Of a DNA stretch of 24,146 nt, positions 21,101 to 23,660 are shown piece by piece. Position numbers and translations under genes: made by a program. Numbering within the stretch: position 1 is the stretch's first letter; each line of letters begins with the position of its first letter. Under the pieces are notes generated by a model. That model saw only the letters and a program-made list of their open reading frames with translations, searched no databases and was not told where the DNA came from. Source of the DNA: Liolophura sinensis (Eukaryota > Mollusca > Polyplacophora > Chitonida > Chitonidae); the NCBI RefSeq assembly GCF_032854445.1, contig NC_088304.1:19109704-19133849 (forward strand). Direction: 5' to 3'.

Positions 21101-23393
21101 CGCAGGTTGCTGGCAGACCTTCTCACGTACGGCCGCCAGCATGAGCTGGACTTGAACTCACAGCGACCGCATTGGTGAGAGACTCCTGGGTCATTACGCT
21201 GCGCTAGCGCTTTAACCGACTGAGCCACGGAGGCCCCGTACACATTTTGAAACAAAACCTTGGTGATGAAATTTTGAATATGTAATGATTTGATGCCTGT
21301 CAGTATACTTCAGATAACCTAATATTTCATTCATGATGAACTTGCTAATTTTCCTTGATTCTGAGAATTCTACTGATTTTATTCTTAGAAGGTGTTTTGA
21401 TGTTTTCTTTGGAAAAATGTATGTTTCAGCACCAAACATAAGATATTTTATGCTATTAATTTCCTTGCATTACCTTTTTTTTTTTACAAAATTTTAGGGC
21501 ATTTACAGTATTCAGTATTTTATTTATTTATGTGATTGGTGTTTTACGCCGTACTAAAGATTATTTCACTTATACGACACAGGTCAGCATTGTTGGAGGA
21601 ATCCAGGCAGAGCCCAGGAAAACCCTTGACCATCCACAGGTTGCTGGCCAACCTTCCCACATACCACCGGAGAGGAAGCAAGCACGAGCTGAACTCTTAG
21701 CAACCACACTGGAGAGAGGCTCCTGGGTCATTGCCTCGGCCATGGAGGCCCCCAAATATTCAAAAGCAAAGGAATGAAAAATACTACAACTTGACACAAA
21801 CCAAGAAACTTCACTGACCTTGTCCAGTTTTCCCTGGAGCTCTCTGGCCTTCTTCTGCAGGCCATCTAACTGACTGGTACACGCATCCAGCTGATTCTGT
21901 CTGCGGGCCAGCTGTCGGGTCAGATTATCCCGGTCAACCTCTAGCTGTGAGATCACTCCTCGCAAGTCCTCCGTCTCAGATCTTCATTGTACAACAAGGA
22001 AATTTTGTGGTCAGCACTTGGAATTATTTCACATCGTTCATATTTTAATGACAGATCTTACAGTTTGTCCACATGGAAGTTCACAAAAGCTGACTGTTAT
22101 TTGATATCAAAAGAAAATCTGTGTATAATATACTGGAAACTTGGGTATGTTGGCAAACGGAGTACTCTGGAAATCTGAGTACCAGATATACTGGAAACTT
22201 GGGTATGTTGGCAAACTGAGCACTCTGGAAATATGAGTACCAGATATACTGGAAACTTGGGTATATTGGCAAATTGCGTACTCTGGAAATCAGAGTACCA
22301 CATATACTTGAAGCTTGGGTATGTTGGCAAACTGAGTACTCTGGAAATCTGAGTACCAGATATACTGGAAACTTGGGTATATTGGCAATTTGCGTACTCT
22401 GGAAATCTGAGTACCAGATATACTGGAAACTTGGGTATGTTGGCAAATTGCGTACTCTGGAAATCTGAGTACCACATATACTGGAAGCTTGGGTATATTG
22501 GCAATTTGCGTACTCTGGAAATCTGAGTACCAGATATACTGGAAACTTGGGTATGTTGGCAAATTGCGTACTCTGGAAATCTGAGTACCACATATACTGG
22601 AAGCTTGGGTATATTGGCAAATTGCGTACTCTGGAAATCTGAGTACCAGATATACTGGAAACTTGGGTATATTGGCAAACTGAGTACTCTGGAAATCTGA
22701 GTACCAGATATACTGGAAACTTGGGTATATTGGCAAATTGCGTACTCTGGAAATCTGAGTACCACATATACTGGAAACTTGGGTATATTGGCAAATTGCG
22801 TACTCTGGAAATCTGAGTACCACATATACTGGAAACTTGGGTATATTGGCAAACTGTGTACTGAGTATCCTGGGAGTCTGTGTACCAGGTATTCTGGAAA
22901 CGTGGATATATTGGCAATTGATGAAATCAGAGCACACTGAAAATCTGAGTATACTGGAAACTTGGATACACCCGAAACCTGGACATATAAATCTGAGTAT
23001 ATACATGTAGTAATTAGTTTTCTTGATCTGCTGTCAGTCTTTTATGTGCACGTCTTTCTACAACGTACCACAGCAGTGTACACACCTGACATATTTTCTA
23101 TAACCTTTTAAAGCCTTCTGACTTGATAAGACAAAACCACCATGCTGAAGTGAAGTACCATAACTATAGGGAGTGGTTTGTACTGTAGTCCACCTCCTCA
23201 AGTAGCCCCAGAACCATACAACAAAGCTTCGGAACAAGATTCCTTACCTGACCTCTCGGTCGTGCATTTCAGACTGCTCCTCTATCAACTGGAGTTCCTC
23301 CCTCAATTTCTGAGCTTCAAAAAACAAAGCCTGGAATTTGGCCTCATTGATCTTTTTGCCCTCAAGAGCATCCTCTAGAGCTAGCTTCACTTT
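62..23393 (-). CDS. CIT: Citron Rho-interacting kinase homolog, coiled-coil portion (23 exons, partial gene)
   Basis: The span covers the exons of one minus-strand gene, listed singly below. Exons 1-22 join in one frame (3,921 nt, 1,307 codons) with GT-AG borders and matching phases throughout; 18 of 22 introns are phase 0. The product is heptad-rich coiled coil rich in Glu, Lys, Leu and Gln. Exons 16-23 align without large gaps to human citron as I recall it: exon 22 has KLIDYLQTK where human has KLIDFLQAK, and exon 23 has VQWKELNTALDTERKRC against LQYNELKLALEKEKARC. In known citrons this coiled coil follows an N-terminal Ser/Thr kinase domain, precedes C1, PH and CNH domains, and binds RhoA, anillin and KIF14 at the cleavage furrow and midbody. 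Those flanking domains are not in the window. Other AGC-kinase coiled coils (ROCK, MRCK) fit the exon 21-23 sequence less well. The N-terminal exons alone are not diagnostic. Confidence 0.85.
255..560. repeat. Degenerate tandem duplication, unit about 125 bp
   Basis: In the intron between exons 23 and 22, the block gctaatcagcatcaataaat near 335 recurs as gctaatcagaatcaaagaat near 453. The following bases also match (cagtctgaggtcc near 410 against caatctgagcttcc near 523, then acacaaaattt). A partial third copy lies near 260-300 (gatctgaggttacacaaaat). The copies are diverged, so the event is old. The rest of the intron (198-687) shows nothing else. Confidence 0.5.
688..795 (-). CDS. CIT: CIT exon 22 of window (coiled coil, KLIDYLQTK)
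   Basis: Thirty-six codons in phase 0 to 0, acceptor CTCTTTCTTGTCAG, donor AAG|GTATTT. The peptide opens DWHFLEKYRYESHSEQ, has FKLIDYLQTK and ends in a Lys-rich NKKKSK. It aligns gap-free with recalled human citron (HEKVK, KLIDFLQAK, then KKKK). The acceptor tract is the template of a minisatellite immediately upstream in the gene: a copy 58 nt away would shift the frame and stop. Confidence 0.88.
796..1690 (-). repeat. Minisatellite of about 55-58 bp, about 16 copies, containing the exon 22 acceptor tract
   Basis: Units read on the plus strand ctgacaagaaagagaagaga, then gcttatacaatacagtgaca and tttgtacatacatagt. On the gene strand each unit has the pyrimidine tract plus AG of exon 22 (CTCTTTCTTGTCAG|GAC). 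Copies start near 796, 853, 911, 967, 1020, 1074, 1128, 1186, 1244, 1302, 1357, 1413, 1471, 1527, 1583 and 1640. Most keep CAG; some have TAAG or TTAG. Open frames over it repeat peptides like YVQMSLYCISSLL and are artefacts of the repeat. Confidence 0.9.
1691..2182. other. Intron sequence, no recognised element
   Basis: Unique AT-rich intron DNA between the minisatellite and the family-B SINE. A short duplicated tttgtacatgtcaggaagt-like block sits at 1680-1715. I see no coding potential. Confidence 0.5.
2183..2573 (-). mobile_element. tRNA-derived SINE, family B, full length with 12-bp TSD
   Basis: The element body is 2195-2561, flanked by the direct repeat CCACCACCACGA at 2183-2194 and 2562-2573. 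Read on the minus strand it begins with a tRNA-like head (GGATAGCACAGTTGGTAGAG as A box, GATCAATCC as B box) and ends GAGTATGACGTTAAACCCCA followed by a (CACT)n tail. The type is a Pol III SINE moved by a LINE partner. It sits 38 bp from the coding end of exon 21. Confidence 0.88.
2600..2740 (-). CDS. CIT: CIT exon 21 of window (coiled coil)
   Basis: Forty-seven codons in phase 0 to 0, acceptor GTTTTGTTTTAG, donor CAG|GTACCG. The peptide contains LKLTRNLEEAMDKFELI and VDLENIMEKLQ, against human FRLTQGLQEALDRADLL and DLEYQLENIQ as recalled. This belongs to the C-terminal half of the coiled coil where Rho binding is reported for citron. A family-B SINE is inserted just beyond the donor. Confidence 0.88.
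3155..3181. repeat. Poly(A) tract
   Basis: An uninterrupted A run of about 26 bases, followed by A-rich DNA. No SINE body is recognisable next to it. The surrounding intron (2741-3459) is otherwise AT-rich and featureless apart from the repeat at 3277-3345. Confidence 0.85.
3277..3345. repeat. Short tandem repeat, AGAC/AAAC-rich unit of about 22 bp
   Basis: The block aaacaaatagacagatagac occurs about three times in a row with small changes, a local minisatellite in the intron between exons 21 and 20. Confidence 0.75.
3460..3564 (-). CDS. CIT: CIT exon 20 of window (coiled coil)
   Basis: Thirty-five codons (five heptads) in phase 0 to 0, acceptor CATGGTTACAG|GTA, donor GAG|GTAGTT. The peptide opens VGELEQTSAKLEMILK and ends EQVKLKEE, comparable to recalled human DLEKKHAMLEMNARSL. 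Confidence 0.84.
3820..4160 (-). repeat. Degenerate tandem repeat copying the exon 19 donor region
   Basis: The plus-strand block gttacctgagcattgagctt at the end of exon 19 recurs at about 4085 (attacctgagaattgagctt) and 4041 (gttacctgagcattaagttt), with more decayed copies near 3828 and 3864. Spacing of the first three is 39 and 44 bp. A truncated SINE at 3891-4016 splits the array. On the gene strand each copy holds a donor-like CAG|GTAA or a decayed version. Confidence 0.75.
3891..4016 (-). mobile_element. SINE family A, 5'-truncated
   Basis: In the minus sense it ends CAGAATATTC, GGGGTATGGCGTGAAACACCA then ATTTG-rich (AAAT)n tail; it keeps the CACCATAATGCTAGCCGCC block and part of the middle but lacks the tRNA head. 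It lies inside the exon 19 donor repeat array. Confidence 0.8.
4128..4263 (-). CDS. CIT: CIT exon 19 of window (coiled coil)
   Basis: One nucleotide plus 45 codons, phase 2 in and 0 out. The peptide opens QTACDKVKYLKQKLDNSK and ends AHCTIDKLNAQ; human citron has SLSDKLND at the end. The acceptor is a (CAGA) run, AACAG|ACAGACAG; only the first AG fits exon 18. The donor CAG|GTAACT and about 30 bp around it recur downstream at 4089 and 4045. Use of the first downstream copy meets an immediate in-frame TAG. Confidence 0.84.
4450..4704 (-). mobile_element. SINE family A, near full length
   Basis: Complete from the tRNA-like head (GGGGGCCTCTGTGACAGG at the right end, B box GAGTTCAAATCC) through the conserved middle (CCCACCATAATGCTGGCC) to the tail at the left. 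It is diverged from the best copy (20976-21238) by many substitutions. Confidence 0.85.
4764..4994 (-). mobile_element. SINE family A, internally deleted and diverged
   Basis: The tail (atttatttgatt at left), ACTCAAGAATATT block, tRNA-like right end and GAGAGGCTCCTGGGTCATT block are present, but the middle between the CACCATAATG and GCAGGTTGC blocks is deleted. It lies in the same orientation as its neighbour at 4450, 60 bp away. Confidence 0.8.
5250..5504 (+). mobile_element. SINE family A, plus orientation
   Basis: Reads from GTGGTTAGCACGCTAGC through B box AAGTTCAAGTCC, the central GGTCTGCCAGCAACCTGCAG, and the 3' block GAGTACGGCGTAAAACACCA to a short AAT-rich tail. The first bases of the tRNA head are missing. 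Confidence 0.85.
5594..5677 (-). CDS. CIT: CIT exon 18 of window (coiled coil)
   Basis: Eighty-four nt (1 + 27 codons + 2), phase 2 to phase 2, acceptor TCTACTATTACAG, donor AA|GTAAGG. The peptide opens HKYERAVDEKEEKLE and ends KLEAEQKA, matching recalled citron FECRVRELQRMLDTEKQSR in spacing. The donor keeps the Lys codon split AA|A with exon 19. Confidence 0.85.
5818..6078 (-). mobile_element. SINE family A, full length
   Basis: Complete copy, tail (TTTA)n at left and head GGGGGCCTCCGTGGCTCAGT at right. Possible short target duplication AGAACA on both sides is weak. The B-box region is altered by a small deletion (CAAGTCCAGC kept, upstream changed). Confidence 0.87.
6425..6635 (-). mobile_element. 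SINE family A, old diverged copy
   Basis: Recognisable by the (TTTA)n tail, GAATATTTCATCTATAA, TTATGGTGCGAGG and GTGAGAGGCTCTTGAGTCA blocks; about 50 bp of the middle are lost. Older than the other copies by divergence. Confidence 0.75.
6811..6920 (-). CDS. CIT: CIT exon 17 of window (coiled coil, DLEAL motif)
   Basis: Thirty-six codons plus 2 nt, acceptor CTTGTTTACAG, donor CG|GTGAGC, phase 0 in and 2 out. The peptide KLKFVCAELEAHIDDLEAL matches human citron ALKTTCTMLEEQVMDLEAL as recalled, with Cys, Leu and the DLEAL pentapeptide in register. This is one of the best citron signatures in the window. Confidence 0.88.
6985..7860. repeat. 67-bp minisatellite, 13 copies with exact period
   Basis: The block cagagctggggaatctacca recurs at 7024, 7091, 7158, 7225, 7292, 7359, 7426, 7493, 7560, 7627, 7694, 7761 and 7828, always 67 bp apart, with few substitutions and no indels. 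Other parts of the unit are actggatatagttaccaagg and tcccacgaacaatcagagct. It has no unique spacers, so it is not CRISPR-like. It runs directly into a tRNA-like SINE head at its right end. Confidence 0.95.
7835..7905 (-). mobile_element. Remnant of a tRNA(Ser)-like SINE head (third family)
   Basis: On the minus strand, GACTGAGTGGTTAAGACTTG (A-box-like, as in tRNA-Ser) is followed 12 bases later by GTGGGTTCAGTCCC (B-box-like), then CCAGATTCCCCAGCTCTGAC, which is the 67-bp unit. The minisatellite thus looks grown out of this element's body. Cloverleaf folding was not tested. Confidence 0.55.
7958..8074 (-). CDS. CIT: CIT exon 16 of window (coiled coil)
   Basis: Thirty-nine codons in phase 0 to 0, acceptor GTAAACTTCCAG, donor AAG|GTGAGA. 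The peptide opens DLQERVDDVTKVKGQ and ends HQLELETK. It lines up with the recalled human citron stretch ending SQKQTMEAL that precedes DLEAL. The 67-bp minisatellite lies about 100 bp away in the following intron. Confidence 0.85.
8075..9302. other. Introns around exon 15, no recognised element
   Basis: Apart from exon 15 (8620-8691), both introns are AT-rich unique DNA with short A or T runs (8331-8342, 8467-8476). I see no SINE, repeat array or coding potential. Confidence 0.5.
8620..8691 (-). CDS. CIT: CIT exon 15 of window (coiled coil, 24 codons)
   Basis: Twenty-four codons in phase 0 to 0, acceptor TTGTTTGTTGTAG, donor AAG|GTCAGC. The peptide opens LLHQLERELQLTKSQ and ends SARQYK, a perfect leucine heptad run. 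Confidence 0.82.
9303..9359 (-). CDS. CIT: CIT exon 14 of window (coiled coil, 19 codons)
   Basis: The smallest exon, 19 codons in phase 0 to 0: it opens VEKRQAEESKDQ and ends REKEV. The acceptor has a long T run then CAATCAG; the donor is GTG|GTGAGG. A GT three bases earlier would drop only the final Val. It is supported by frame continuity between exons 13 and 15. Confidence 0.78.
9360..9862. other. Intron between exons 13 and 14
   Basis: A poly(A)-rich stretch at 9366-9416 forms the pyrimidine tract of exon 14 on the gene strand. A palindrome TTTGCATGCAAA lies at 9643-9654, with atgcaaaa repeated nearby. No other element is recognised. Confidence 0.5.
9863..10060 (-). CDS. CIT: CIT exon 13 of window (coiled coil)
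   Basis: Sixty-six codons in phase 0 to 0, acceptor GTCACTTTCACAG, donor CAG|GTAATC. The peptide opens KSKESQEKIRELEQRCHE and ends IEDKLQQAQ. The heptads are unbroken and resemble citron after its FYLETQ block. It follows the longest intron in the window (2,487 bp). Confidence 0.85.
10228..10502 (+). mobile_element. SINE family A, full length with 12-bp TSD
   Basis: The body 10241-10490 begins GGGGCCTCCATGGCTCACTT (A box) with a changed B box (GAGTTCGTCCAG) and ends CACCAATCAAATAAATAAAT. It is flanked by cagaatacaagc (10228-10239) and cagaatacaggc (10491-10502), one mismatch, a target site duplication. Confidence 0.88.
10503..12017. other. Long intron segment, mostly unique DNA
   Basis: Part of the 2,487-bp intron between exons 12 and 13. 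There are weakly repeated phrases (aaactgcagccct near 11438 and aaactgtagccct near 11609; aaatctgg phrases near 11380, 11540 and 11652) and A-rich runs at 11922-11950 and 12006-12017. Open frames up to 93 codons here show no protein-like composition. Confidence 0.5.
12018..12180. repeat. Direct repeat pair, 44 bp, 119 bp apart
   Basis: gcctaaccttcaatccatgt at 12018 recurs as gcctaacctttaatccatgt at 12137, continuing with tgacagccca and ending in agagct/ggagct. Identity is roughly 90 percent by eye, preceded in each case by an A run. Confidence 0.75.
12548..14090 (-). CDS. CIT: CIT exon 12 of window: giant 514-codon coiled-coil exon
   Basis: One nucleotide plus 514 codons, acceptor TTTTTGTACCGTAG, donor CAACAG|GTGAGA, phase 2 in and 0 out. 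Residues 1-60 are basic coiled coil (opening ERLEERKLTALREEKNK). About 60-300 carry eight repeats with a core like IxKLRxELxxxKSE, their centres 26-43 residues apart and mostly 28-29. About 302-361 is a non-helical, Gly/Ser/Asp-rich insert with two NVDMVD motifs. Residues 395-514 return to coiled coil, with FLETQ and YLETK, the part closest to human citron (YLETQ). Vertebrate citron as I recall it has far fewer residues between the flanking matches, so several hundred residues appear inserted. The donor GTGAGACAA is directly repeated, giving a possible in-frame alternative that adds V-R-Q. A 274-codon open frame on the other strand (13410-14234) is its shadow. Confidence 0.88.
14091..15323. 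other. Introns around exon 11, no recognised element
   Basis: Apart from exon 11 (14598-14719), these introns are AT-rich unique DNA. A short duplicated phrase, agtgccaaattaaaaat, occurs twice at about 15195-15226. Confidence 0.5.
14598..14719 (-). CDS. CIT: CIT exon 11 of window (coiled coil, Thr/Ser-rich end)
   Basis: Forty codons plus 2 nt, acceptor CTGTGTTGACAG, donor CAG|GTACGT, phase 0 in and phase 2 out. The peptide opens TISLLNVKVSQLERQIKDL and ends in the non-helical stretch ATCTTITTPKSSA. Human citron also has a non-helical Asn/Ser stretch at the equivalent point (recalled, not computed). The last Arg codon is split AG|A with exon 12. Confidence 0.84.
15324..15440 (-). CDS. CIT: CIT exon 10 of window (coiled coil)
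   Basis: Thirty-nine codons in phase 0 to 0, acceptor TTGTTTTTGTAG, donor GGG|GTACAT. The peptide opens ELEDQVSALQTEKRALL and ends ERLLTEHEG. The junction with exon 11 (LLTEHEG then TISLLNVKVSQLERQIKDL) resembles human citron around [20 protein letters not shown] as recalled. Confidence 0.83.
15585..15648 (+). mobile_element. SINE family A, 3'-end fragment
   Basis: Only the last about 60 bp remain: GTCGTATAAGTGAATATTCT, GAGTATGGCATAAAACACTA and an AAAT tail. Strong 5' truncation, typical of LINE-driven insertion. Confidence 0.8.
15825..15908 (-). CDS. CIT: CIT exon 9 of window (coiled coil)
   Basis: Twenty-eight codons (four heptads), phase 0 to 0, acceptor TTCTTTCTGTAG, donor AAG|GTACCA. 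The peptide opens DLKDKVQTCIDNERK and ends VLQSRIK. Confidence 0.82.
15909..16515. other. Intron between exons 8 and 9
   Basis: Unique AT-rich DNA; no repeat, mobile element or convincing coding potential is visible. Confidence 0.5.
16516..16644 (-). CDS. CIT: CIT exon 8 of window (coiled coil with Ser/Gly break)
   Basis: Forty-three codons in phase 0 to 0, acceptor TTTGTTTGAAG, donor AGG|GTCAGT. The peptide opens DLETRLDLYRSK, passes through GLLGSSSSDGQ, a flexible break of the coiled coil, and ends EQKKLIR. The break is a plausible hinge. It is longer than the neighbouring 27-31 codon exons because of this insert. Confidence 0.82.
16645..17264. other. Intron between exons 7 and 8
   Basis: Mostly unique. 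A small inverted repeat, CCAGTAACT at 16999-17007 and AGTTACTGG at 17028-17036, could form a 9-bp stem with a 20-nt loop. No other element is recognised. Confidence 0.5.
17265..17348 (-). CDS. CIT: CIT exon 7 of window (coiled coil)
   Basis: Twenty-eight codons (four heptads), phase 0 to 0, acceptor TGTGTTGACAG, donor AAG|GTAAAC. The peptide opens EIIDRLDKHRLDERTW and ends KEREFNEKIK. The end resembles the recalled human citron stretch KQKEQHYEEKIK, which places this exon in the first half of the vertebrate coiled coil. Confidence 0.84.
17444..17612 (-). mobile_element. SINE family A, 5'-truncated with 10-bp TSD
   Basis: The body 17454-17602 runs from a (TTTA)n tail at left to about the ACCTTCCCATGTAC block, lacking the tRNA head. 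The direct repeat AACATCAGAT at 17444-17453 and 17603-17612 shows that it inserted already truncated. Confidence 0.88.
17642..17692. repeat. AT-rich simple repeat
   Basis: Alternating atatac/tatata sequence of about 50 bp. The rest of this intron, 17700-18060, is unique AT-rich DNA. Confidence 0.7.
18070..18140 (-). repeat. 22-23 bp tandem repeat containing the exon 6 donor
   Basis: The phrase ttgattgactgacctttatt occurs three times, ending in the donor of exon 6. On the gene strand each unit reads AAAG|GTCAGTCAATC; a fourth decayed copy (GAAGGCC) follows. Unit spacing is 23 and 22 bp. Confidence 0.88.
18138..18218 (-). CDS. CIT: CIT exon 6 of window (coiled coil)
   Basis: Twenty-seven codons in phase 0 to 0, acceptor TTCATTTTTCCAG, donor AAG|GTCAGTC. 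The peptide opens ELQDAVTAFKLKEGQYQQ and ends DQKIK. The donor with its last exon bases is tandemly copied twice more downstream (next exon ends would be 18115 and 18093). Use of either copy runs into an in-frame TAA after six codons, so the first donor is chosen. Confidence 0.82.
18517..18609 (-). CDS. CIT: CIT exon 5 of window (coiled coil)
   Basis: Thirty-one codons in phase 0 to 0, acceptor TTTTGTTTTGTAG, donor AGG|GTAATC. The peptide opens DLVKLSGKGSEDRERIIQ and ends ESKEQEIR. The Ser-Gly-Lys-Gly block is a short break before the heptads resume. The start in D-L and end in I-R are shared with neighbouring exons. Confidence 0.82.
18762..19356. mobile_element. MITE-like foldback element, about 587 bp, TTAA flanks
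   Basis: Left arm from 18766 (AGGAGAAGAAAACATAAAAA) matches the reverse complement of the right end at 19352 (AGGTGGAGAAAACATAAAAA). The arms extend about 160 bp with gaps, including TTTGTATGGTGGGTATTTGG near 18894 against CCAAATACCCAACCATACAA near 19207. Both ends are bounded by TTAA (18762-18765 and 19353-19356), as in piggyBac-type target duplications. There is no transposase frame, so it would be non-autonomous. Confidence 0.8.
19515..19930. repeat. 17-bp tandem repeat, six good copies then degenerate
   Basis: Unit catgggtgtatactgct (17 bp) repeats about six times in 19520-19640 and decays to tactgttcatg phrases up to about 19930. A 183-codon plus-strand open frame over it is a repeat artefact. 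It ends 30 bp from exon 4. Confidence 0.88.
19963..20067 (-). CDS. CIT: CIT exon 4 of window (coiled coil)
   Basis: Thirty-five codons (five heptads), phase 0 to 0. The acceptor TTCTTCCTGCAG is strong and the donor is AAG|GTAAAC. The peptide opens TLETQLEAYRCEE and ends LLEAQNK. The opening resembles exon 8 (DLETRLDLYRSK), which suggests the two exons may be related by duplication. A degenerate 17-bp repeat lies just downstream in the transcript sense. Confidence 0.82.
20068..20444. other. Intron between exons 3 and 4, with an 11-bp inverted repeat
   Basis: TTTGGTTAGGG at 20309-20319 and its exact reverse complement at 20347-20357 could form a stem with a 27-nt loop, next to an A run (20290-20306). 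It may be the tip of an old foldback element. Nothing else is recognised. Confidence 0.6.
20445..20570 (-). CDS. CIT: CIT exon 3 of window (coiled coil)
   Basis: Forty-two codons (exactly six heptads), phase 0 to phase 0, opening ERRKSRETQKKDLEVLE and ending QLDELQDKVK. The acceptor is TTATCCAG|GAG and the donor is AAG|GTCAGTC. An AAG|GTC also occurs 6 nt earlier, so a shorter in-frame donor lacking V-K is possible. The block ENGEAFWRDQ is the only aromatic-containing interruption of the helix. Confidence 0.8.
20964..21250 (-). mobile_element. SINE family A, best-preserved copy with perfect 12-bp TSD
   Basis: The body 20976-21238 is flanked by TACACATTTTGA at 20964-20975 and 21239-21250. The head GGGGCCTCCGTGGCTCAGTC and B box GAGTTCAAGTCC are intact, as is the 3' block GAGTACGGCGTAAAACACCA. 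The tail is a pure T run on this strand rather than TTTA repeats. It is the youngest-looking copy and a good family reference. Confidence 0.93.
21518..21754 (-). mobile_element. SINE family A, near full length, diverged
   Basis: Tail TTTATTTATT at left, GTGTTTTACGCCGTACT, a CATTGTTGGAGG block with a small deletion, then TCCTGGGTCATTGCC and GGGGGCCTCCATGGCC at the right. The A-box region is shortened (the middle of the tRNA head is deleted). Confidence 0.83.
21819..21981 (-). CDS. CIT: CIT exon 2 of window (coiled coil)
   Basis: One nucleotide completes the Arg codon, then 54 codons run from SETEDLRGVISQLEVDRD to ELQGKLDK, ending at AAG|GTCAGT. The acceptor AATGAAG|ATCTGAG is weak in pyrimidines but is the one that keeps phase with exon 1. 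AGs further in (CTGAG|ACG, GGAG|GAC) would give the wrong phase. The helix has clear heptads and ends in phase 0. Confidence 0.8.
22120..22992. repeat. 58-bp minisatellite, 13 copies with exact period plus decayed end
   Basis: The block tatactggaaacttgggtat recurs every 58 bp from about 22129 to 22825 without indels; units vary at few sites (caaactgag or caaattgcg). Each unit contains GTACTC, nine bases, GAGTAC, a 6-bp hairpin. From 22860 to 22992 the units decay. Three minus frames stay open through it (up to 278 codons) only because the unit lacks stops and 58 is not divisible by three. Confidence 0.95.
22993..23247. other. Intron end next to exon 1
   Basis: Unique intron DNA between the minisatellite and the donor of exon 1. 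No element recognised. Confidence 0.5.
23248..23393 (-). CDS. CIT: CIT exon 1 of window (coiled coil)
   Basis: Sense-strand acceptor TTTCTACAG and donor GTAAGG flank 48 codons plus 2 nt. The peptide opens KVKLALEDALEG and ends SEMHDREV, a continuous charged helix. It enters in phase 0 from an exon beyond the window and leaves in phase 2; the split Arg codon AG|A is completed by exon 2. Homology to a specific stretch of human citron is not clear here; it is assigned by splicing continuity. Confidence 0.8.
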
Positions 23394-23660
23394 CTGTAGA
23401 AATAGGAATAATTCATAAACAGTAGACAACACACCACCTGGTTGGCACATTTATTAGTCGTACAGCTACAGGTAATAAACTGTTTATCATGTATGGATTT
23501 CACATGTCAACATTTATTCTGTGTTCACTTACAGTCAACCACTAGCACTTATCCTGCTATTACTTTCCATGTACTCTGATATCAGCCTTGACCATTTAAC
23601 CCTTACCCTGTACCCTGCCAACACTTACCCTCTACTCATTCACTAATCATTCACTACTCA
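23394..23660. other. Intron upstream of exon 1, transition into the 22-bp array
   Basis: Unique DNA up to about 23590, then loosely repeated ttcacta and taccctg phrases that lead into the regular array. Confidence 0.5.

Noticed and set aside
22081-23006. Three overlapping minus-strand open frames of 238-278 codons as a repetitive protein
   Set aside because: All three frames translate the same 58-bp DNA repeat; they have no shared protein-like pattern, lie in an intron and exist only because the unit lacks stops.
15324-23393. Gene identity as myosin heavy chain, ROCK or MRCK instead of citron
   Set aside because: Generic coiled coil could suggest these, but the C-terminal exons (DLEAL, KLIDYLQTK, VQWKELNTALD) follow citron in order and spacing as recalled. 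A database search would settle it.
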